Shown here in pieces: positions 51,821 to 56,235 of a DNA stretch of 56,235 nucleotides. Within the stretch, counting starts at the first letter, position 1; the number at the start of each line of letters is the position of its first letter. The stretch is from Paenalicyclobacillus cellulosilyticus (GTDB lineage: Bacteria > Bacillota > Bacilli > Alicyclobacillales > Alicyclobacillaceae): positions 1 to 56,235 of the forward strand of contig NZ_BMOY01000017.1 of the NCBI RefSeq assembly GCF_014647315.1. The letters run 5' to 3'. The notes below the pieces were generated by a model, which worked only from the letters and a program-made list of their open reading frames with translations, was not told the origin of the DNA and did no database searches. A program made the position numbers and the translations under genes.

Positions 51821-52534
51821 GCGCATCTGTCCCAGCTCGGGCACATCGGCGACGACGGTTTCGAAAAGATGGTGGACGACATCGGCGCCGTCCACGCCTG
51901 GACCCAGCGCCATCTCCCGCAGCGGCCGGTGTTCCTGCTCGGCCACAGCATGGAGTCGTTCCTCACCTTACGCTATCTGGAGCGCGGCGCCCGCGGCCTG
52001 GCCGGCGCCATCCTCTCCGGCAGCGGCAGCCAGCCGCTTCCCCTCTTTCGTATGGGCATATGGCTCGCTGCCCAGGAGATGCGCCGCGACCCGCTGGCGG
52101 CGAGCCCTCGCCTGATGCGGCTCACCTTCGCGGGGTTCAACCGCGGGCTGACGCCGCGGCGCACCGCGTTCGACTGGCTCAGCCGCGATCCGCACGCCGT
52201 CGACGCGTTCATCCAAGACCCGTACTGTGGCGCGGTCATGCCCGCTGCGTTCTTTTATTGGTTCTTCCGCGGCCTGGCGGACACGCTGGACCCGCGCGCC
52301 CTCCGGCTCATCCCGCACGACCTGCCAATGTACCTGTTCTCCGGTGCGCGCGATCCGGTGGGCGGGCGCGGCCTGCGCGGCCTCCGCCGGTTGATTGCGG
52401 CTTTGCGACGGCACGGCGTCCGCGATCTCACGGTGCGCATCTACCCTGGCGGACGCCACGAGATGCTTCAAGAAACCAATCGCGATGAAGTGCTGCGCGA
52501 CCTTGTCGCCTGGCTCGACCGCCATCTGCCGTAA
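51821..52534 (+). pseudogene. 5'-truncated alpha/beta hydrolase (lysophospholipase-like)
   Basis: Homology-like sequence starts near 51821 (AHLSQLGHIGDDGFEKM) and continues through ATG 51869 to the stop at 52534. It resembles the last 240 or so residues of serine aminopeptidase-S33/lysophospholipase proteins, which have about 310; the first strands and the oxyanion-hole HG motif are missing. The nucleophile elbow reads LLGHSMESF where relatives have GHSMGSF, so the GxSxG motif has lost its last glycine. The acid SGARDPVGG and the histidine YPGGRHEML remain. There is no ribosome binding site before the first ATG. Truncation plus a damaged elbow suggests a decaying gene. Confidence 0.75.
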
Positions 52535-52656
52535 CCTCGTTTGCGCCGCCCATCCCTCAACGCGGCGCACGCCTTCAGCATAGTGTTCCGGAACCCGCGG
52601 GCGCAAGACGTCCGGCACAGTGCAACCGCTTCCACGCGATCCGCTGCCGGACGCAC

Positions 52657-52698
52657 AAAAAAGCTGCCTGCCGGGGAATATCTTCCCTGACAGGCAGC
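52657..52698 (-). terminator. Terminator of the ammonium transporter gene
   Basis: On the minus strand GCTGCCTGTCAGGG pairs with CCCCGGCAGGCAGC across a short loop and is followed by TTTTTT. It lies 37 bp past the stop codon of the transporter gene. One mismatch interrupts the stem. Confidence 0.95.
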
Positions 52699-52735
52699 AG
52701 CGCCGCGGTTTTCCGCGGTGAACGCGGCAAGCACC

Positions 52736-54253
52736 CTACCCCTTGGACGCCGGCGCGGCGGGATCGGACGGTTCGGAGGAAAGGCCTGCGCCGACCGGGC
52801 TCACGCGCTCCCAGCCGCGTCCGCCCGCATCGCGCCGCGGTACCTGGGCGATGACCCGCTGCACCTCTTCCACGGACGGCATCTCCGGATAAGCATTTTC
52901 GTTGTGCAGCACCAGGTCGAGACCCATGAGCTCCTCTTCGCGGGTGACGCGGAAGCCCATCACCGCGTCGACCACCTTGATGAGGATCCAGGTGCCGATG
53001 CCGGAGAACGCCCAGGTCGACACGACGCCGATGAGCTGCAGCAACAGCTGATGCGGATTGCCGTAGAACAGACCGTTGGCGCCTGCCGAATTCACCAACG
53101 TGGTGGCGAACAAGCCGGTCGCCAGCGCTCCCCACGTACCGCCGATGCCGTGACCCCCGAACGCGTCGAGCGCATCGTCATATCCCAGCTTCTGCTTCAT
53201 GAATGTGGAGGAGAAGAAGCAGAGCACGCCGCTCACGAAGCCGATGATGATGGACGCCCCAGGGGTGACGAACCCGGCTGCCGGCGTCACGGCGACCAGT
53301 CCGGTCACCGCGCCGGCGCAGGCCCCGACGAGCGTCACATGGCCGGTGCGCAGCCGTTCCACGAGCATCCAGCCGAGCGCGGCCGCCGCGGTCGCGGTGT
53401 TGGTCGTCAAGAAGGCGTTCGCCGCCAGCCCGTTGGCCGCCAACGCGCTACCCGCGTTGAAACCGAACCAACCAAACCACAAAAGCGCGGTGCCGAGCAA
53501 CACGAACGGAACGTTGTGGGCGCGGATGGTGGGACCGCCGTACTCCGCCCGCCGGCCGAGGTAGATGGCGGCGACCAACCCCGCCACCCCGGAGCTGATG
53601 TGCACCACCGTGCCGCCCGCAAAGTCGAGGACGCCCAGGTTGCGCAGCCAACCGCCGACACCCCACACCCAGTGCGCGAGCGGATCGTAGATGAAGATGG
53701 CCCACAGGGTGATGAAGACGAGGAACGAGGAGAACTTGACCCGTTCCGCCAAGCCGCCGACGATGAGCGCCGGCGTGATGATGGCGAACATCATCTGGAA
53801 AATCCCGAACACGGTCGCCGGGATGGTCCCGGCGTAATCGGCGTCCGGCGCGGCACCCACCCCGTTCCACAGGGCCCACTTCAGGCTGCCGACGATGTGC
53901 CCGACATCCGGGCCAAACGCCAGGCTGTACCCGAACAGCACCCACTGCACTGAGACGATGAGGATGACGGAATAGACCTGGAACATGGTCGTGATGACGT
54001 TTTTCTTCCGTACCAGTCCGCCGTAGAAAAACGCGAGCCCCGGCGTCATCAGCAGGACAAGCGCCGACGAGGCGAGGATCCACGCCGTGTCTCCCGCGTC
54101 GATGGCTGGCGGTGCCGACGCCGCCCAGGCGGTCTGCGGGAGCGCCGCCATGAGGAACGCGGCCAGCGCCGCCCACCACCAGGGCCGCCGGCGCGATACG
54201 CGCACCGCTTCGTCAGCTTTGATTACACCCATCCGCTCGATGCGGCCATTCAT
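52736..54253 (-). CDS. amt: Ammonium transporter
   Basis: 505 residues from ATG 54253 behind AAAGGAGG. A signal-peptide-like start (about 1-45, ending TAWAASAPP) precedes eleven transmembrane helices of the Amt/MEP/Rh type. Landmarks: DTAWILASSALVLLMTPGLAFFYGG split over LASSALVLLMTPGLAFFYGG, the pore segments FIYDPLAHWVWG and FAGGTVVHISSGVAGL with the conserved histidine, WFGWFGFNAGSALAA, and DDALDAFGGHGIGGTWGAL with the second pore histidine. The 50-residue cytoplasmic tail is long. Control by the GlnR-type operator fits its role in nitrogen scavenging. No glnK/PII gene follows it, unlike many amt operons. Confidence 0.96.
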   Translation of the reverse strand: MNGRIERMGVIKADEAVRVSRRRPWWWAALAAFLMAALPQTAWAASAPPAIDAGDTAWILASSALVLLMTPGLAFFYGGLVRKKNVITTMFQVYSVILIVSVQWVLFGYSLAFGPDVGHIVGSLKWALWNGVGAAPDADYAGTIPATVFGIFQMMFAIITPALIVGGLAERVKFSSFLVFITLWAIFIYDPLAHWVWGVGGWLRNLGVLDFAGGTVVHISSGVAGLVAAIYLGRRAEYGGPTIRAHNVPFVLLGTALLWFGWFGFNAGSALAANGLAANAFLTTNTATAAAALGWMLVERLRTGHVTLVGACAGAVTGLVAVTPAAGFVTPGASIIIGFVSGVLCFFSSTFMKQKLGYDDALDAFGGHGIGGTWGALATGLFATTLVNSAGANGLFYGNPHQLLLQLIGVVSTWAFSGIGTWILIKVVDAVMGFRVTREEELMGLDLVLHNENAYPEMPSVEEVQRVIAQVPRRDAGGRGWERVSPVGAGLSSEPSDPAAPASKG

Positions 54254-54300
54254 GCTGCCGCGCCTCCTTTGTAAGAAGGATATATGACTTCTATATGCTG

Positions 54301-54353
54301 ATTTCAACAGAAAGTTCCCGGTTTGTCAATGCTGTTTGTAATATAAAATGACG
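54301..54353 (-). promoter_or_regulatory. Promoter and GlnR-type operator of the ammonium transporter gene
   Basis: TTGACA (-35, 54329-54324) and TGAAAT (-10, 54306-54301) are 17 bp apart. TGTAA-N7-TGACG at 54337-54353 matches the GlnR/TnrA consensus except for its last base. The gap to the -35 is 7 bp, the same as at glnA. A palindrome TTACAT-N6-ATGTAA at 54385-54402 lies further upstream. Confidence 0.75.
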
Positions 54354-54403
54354 TATATCCGAATGATTTTACATACACTCAGGATTACATCATCTTATGT
54401 AAG

Positions 54404-54425
54404 AAAACCGCACATAATCGTGCGG
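54404..54425 (-). terminator. Terminator of the methionine aminopeptidase fusion gene
   Basis: On the minus strand CCGCAC pairs with GTGCGG across a 6-nt loop and is followed by TTTTC. It begins one base after the stop codon of the fusion gene. Confidence 0.8.
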
Positions 54426-55799
54426 TCAGAGCAACGCAGGCCCATGCGCGGGCGAAGGCCGGGCAGAGGGAGGGTCTGCAGGCGGACGGTCCCCGAACGC
54501 GGAGCGGTCAGGCTCCATCCGCTTGCGCATCGCCAAGGTTCGCAGCGCCGGTTCACCCACCACCGCAAACCCGAGCCGACGGTAAAACCTGACGGCCCGG
54601 GGGTTGTCGATCTGGACCCAAAGTTCCACAGCGGACGCGCCTTCTGCCCGGGCCCATGCCTCCACCTGGGTCATCACCCACCTGCCGATACCGCACCCCT
54701 GATACGACCGATCCAACACGAGGGTGTTCACGAAGAGGGCGTCGCCCAGCCGCGGTACGACGACCAAAAAGCCAGCCGGCTTCCCGCCTTGCACCTCGAC
54801 GATGCACCATCTGGCACCCGGAATGGCGAAAATCTCCTCCACCTCCACCCGCCGGCCCCAGGCGCGAAGGAGAACGGGGTCCATCTCCTGGTGGGCCAGG
54901 GTGAGCGCCCACCCCCGCTCGTCCGGGCGCATCGGGCGCAGGCGCAACCCCGGCAACGGGGGCAAAGCCTGCCCGAGGGCGGCATCCGGCGGATGGCCCG
55001 TCAACACCTGCGGCCCATCCTCCGTGATGAGCACGGTGTCTTCGAAGTGGACCGCGACAGCCCCGTCCGTGGTGACTTCCGTCCAGCCGTCGTCCTTCGT
55101 CCGGGTCCTCCCGCAGCCGGTCGTCAGCAACGGCTCAATCGCTATCGCCATGCCGGCGCGCAGCCGCGGTCCCATTCCAGGCGGTCCGAAGTTGGGGATT
55201 TGCGGAGCCTGATGCAGCATGCGCCCAATACCGTGGCCAAACGCGTGTTTGATGACGGTGGCGCCGTGCGCCAAGGCGCACCGGTGGACGGCGTGGGAGA
55301 TGTCCGAGACGGGCGCCTGGCAGCGCGCGGCACGCACGCCGGCCCACAGCGCCGTCCGCGCCGCCGCGATGAGCCGGTTCACCTCCGTCCCTGCGCCGTC
55401 GGCCGTTCCGTCGGACGTTCCGCCACCCGCGCCGTCGACCGCGCCGTCGGACGTTCCATCGGCCACGACGTAGGTGCGGGCGCAATCGGTATGGCACCCT
55501 TCGTACACGACCCCCACGTCCACCTTCACCACGTCCCCCGGCCGCAGCCGCCGCGGTCCCGGCACGCCGTGGCCCACCTCGTCGTTGACAGAGACACAGA
55601 TATGACCAGGGAATCCGTAGAGGCTCGGAAACGGCGACGCCGCACCGCACTGATGGAGCACCGCCGCGGCGACGCGGTCCAGTTCCGCCGTCGCCGTCCC
55701 CGGCGCGAGATGCGCGCGGACGGCGGCGTGCACCCGCTGGTTGATCTCCCCCGCTTCGCGCATACGCGCCACGTCCGCGGCCGATAACACGTCCAACAT
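54426..55799 (-). CDS. Fusion of type I methionine aminopeptidase and GNAT acetyltransferase
   Basis: 457 residues from ATG 55799 with GGAGGGG seven bases upstream. Residues 1-285 are methionine aminopeptidase, which removes the initiator methionine: GFPGHICVSVNDEVGHG with the substrate histidine, metal ligands Asp in VVKVDVGV, Asp in GCHTDCARTY, His in KHAFGHGIGR, and Glu in AIAIEPLL and VHFEDTVLI, all intact. A 25-residue Gly/Asp/Thr-rich insertion follows ARTYVVADG. Residues 295-440 form a GNAT domain: LRPMRPDERGWALTLAHQE, VNTLVLDRSYQGCGIGRWVM with the acetyl-CoA loop QGCGIG, and NPRAVRFYRRLGFAVVGE. Separate enzymes are the rule. The pairing suggests coupling of Met removal to N-terminal acetylation (inference). 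Confidence 0.94.
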   Translation of the reverse strand: MLDVLSAADVARMREAGEINQRVHAAVRAHLAPGTATAELDRVAAAVLHQCGAASPFPSLYGFPGHICVSVNDEVGHGVPGPRRLRPGDVVKVDVGVVYEGCHTDCARTYVVADGTSDGAVDGAGGGTSDGTADGAGTEVNRLIAAARTALWAGVRAARCQAPVSDISHAVHRCALAHGATVIKHAFGHGIGRMLHQAPQIPNFGPPGMGPRLRAGMAIAIEPLLTTGCGRTRTKDDGWTEVTTDGAVAVHFEDTVLITEDGPQVLTGHPPDAALGQALPPLPGLRLRPMRPDERGWALTLAHQEMDPVLLRAWGRRVEVEEIFAIPGARWCIVEVQGGKPAGFLVVVPRLGDALFVNTLVLDRSYQGCGIGRWVMTQVEAWARAEGASAVELWVQIDNPRAVRFYRRLGFAVVGEPALRTLAMRKRMEPDRSAFGDRPPADPPSARPSPAHGPALL

Positions 55800-56045
55800 A
55801 TCCATTCCCCTCCACCACCGCCCGGTCAGCCTCCCGACGGCCATCTCGTCGCTGCATGGATATGTCGCGGCGAGCCTGGCCGGAACCGGATGCGTGGCCC
55901 GTATCCACGGCACAGCGGTTGCAGGCCGGAGCAAGCTTACGGACGGAGTCTGCGGCCAAGCCCGTTTTGGGTCAGCGCCGTGTTCTACGGTGCGGCGGCC
56001 GCATGTGCTGGCGCAGACGGAGTGCGCCAAGAGGAGGAGAGCAGG

Positions 56046-56171
56046 ATGAGCGTGCGGGACATCATCGTCGGGGAGGAGTCGTCCGTTCTGCGGCAGCCAG
56101 CGGCACCGGTGACGAGGTTCGACGACGAACTGGCACGACTGGTGGACGATCTGTTCGACACCATGCTGTAA
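56046..56171 (+). pseudogene. N-terminal fragment of peptide deformylase
   Basis: 41 residues from ATG 56046, behind GAGGAGGAG. The sequence MSVRDIIVGEESSVLRQPA and TRFDDELARLVDDLFDTM matches the first 41 residues of peptide deformylase (Def), which removes the formyl group from new proteins. It ends at TAA just before the catalytic motif I (GxGLAAPQ) should begin, and a terminator follows at once, so the metal-binding part is gone. The good ribosome binding site suggests it is still made or was recently. It is divergent from the methionine aminopeptidase fusion gene, 246 bp away. Confidence 0.8.
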
Positions 56172-56208
56172 CCGCTCACGCTGTTTGGCGGAAGACGAGC
56201 GGTTTTTT
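56172..56208 (+). terminator. Terminator after the deformylase fragment
   Basis: CCGCTC pairs with GAGCGG across a 19-nt loop, followed by TTTTTT. It starts one base after the stop codon, which shows that the short reading frame is the end of its transcription unit and that no deformylase remainder follows. Confidence 0.85.
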
Positions 56209-56235
56209 GCTGCGTTCGTTGACGGAGGGTTTTCC

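Overview
The window reads as chromosome of a high-GC, endospore-forming member of the Bacillota, most likely Alicyclobacillaceae (inference). Evidence: an alpha/beta-type small acid-soluble spore protein, a YkuS-like UPF0180 protein, a yhbD/bactofilin operon of Bacillus type, GlnR- and BirA-type operators in Bacillus form, and frequent TTG/GTG starts behind strong AGGAGG sites. Almost all genes are very GC-rich. The exception is roughly the first 1.2 kb, which is visibly AT-rich. I saw no rRNA, tRNA, CRISPR array or insertion sequence.

Layout. 1-1.4 kb: AT-rich module with a short exported peptide gene, a DUF5317 membrane protein and a small membrane ORF, then short tandem repeats. 1.4-4.2 kb: signalling cluster (stand-alone receiver, membrane protein, diguanylate cyclase). 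4.4-7.6 kb: metK, SASP, a TagA/WecG glycosyltransferase and a cold-shock gene. 7.9-15.9 kb: secreted peptidase-MA-like protein, DUF4855 protein, nagA, a GH84 beta-N-acetylglucosaminidase and proC. 16-17.5 kb: glnA under a GlnR-type operator. 17.6-22 kb: small genes, then bioY divergent from an ECF transporter module whose second ATPase is fused to EcfT, with a BirA operator between them. 22-25.6 kb: yhbD, two bactofilins and a DHA2 MFS transporter as one overlapping operon. 25.9-27.4 kb: quinone oxidoreductase fused to pterin carbinolamine dehydratase. 27.4-33.6 kb: assimilatory sulfate reduction and siroheme operon (cysH, sat, cysI, SUMT-HemD fusion, chelatase).

33.8-47.8 kb: mainly carbohydrate, redox and membrane genes: gluconokinase, Nudix, ChbG deacetylase, a second DUF4855 protein, DUF421, TauE/SafE, zinc dehydrogenase, D-2-hydroxyacid dehydrogenase, SDR, metallo-beta-lactamase-fold enzyme, Gfo/Idh/MocA oxidoreductase, a small zinc-ribbon protein and a ROK kinase. 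48-52.5 kb: MFS transporter convergent with glpD and overlapping it, a HAD phosphatase and a truncated alpha/beta hydrolase. 52.7-54.4 kb: ammonium transporter with the same GlnR-box/promoter geometry as glnA. 54.4-56.2 kb: methionine aminopeptidase fused to a GNAT acetyltransferase, beside a 41-residue peptide deformylase fragment.

The most interesting points are the exported-peptide module at the left edge, the three unusual fusions (EcfA-EcfT, quinone reductase-PCD, MetAP-GNAT), the matched GlnR architecture at glnA and amtB, a palindrome inside the promoter spacer of the MerR-like yhbD gene, two DUF4855 genes that both sit beside N-acetylglucosamine-glycan genes, and Ala/Gly/Asp-rich insertions recurring in otherwise conserved enzymes. 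All functions are read from sequence motifs and family knowledge; no database search was run.
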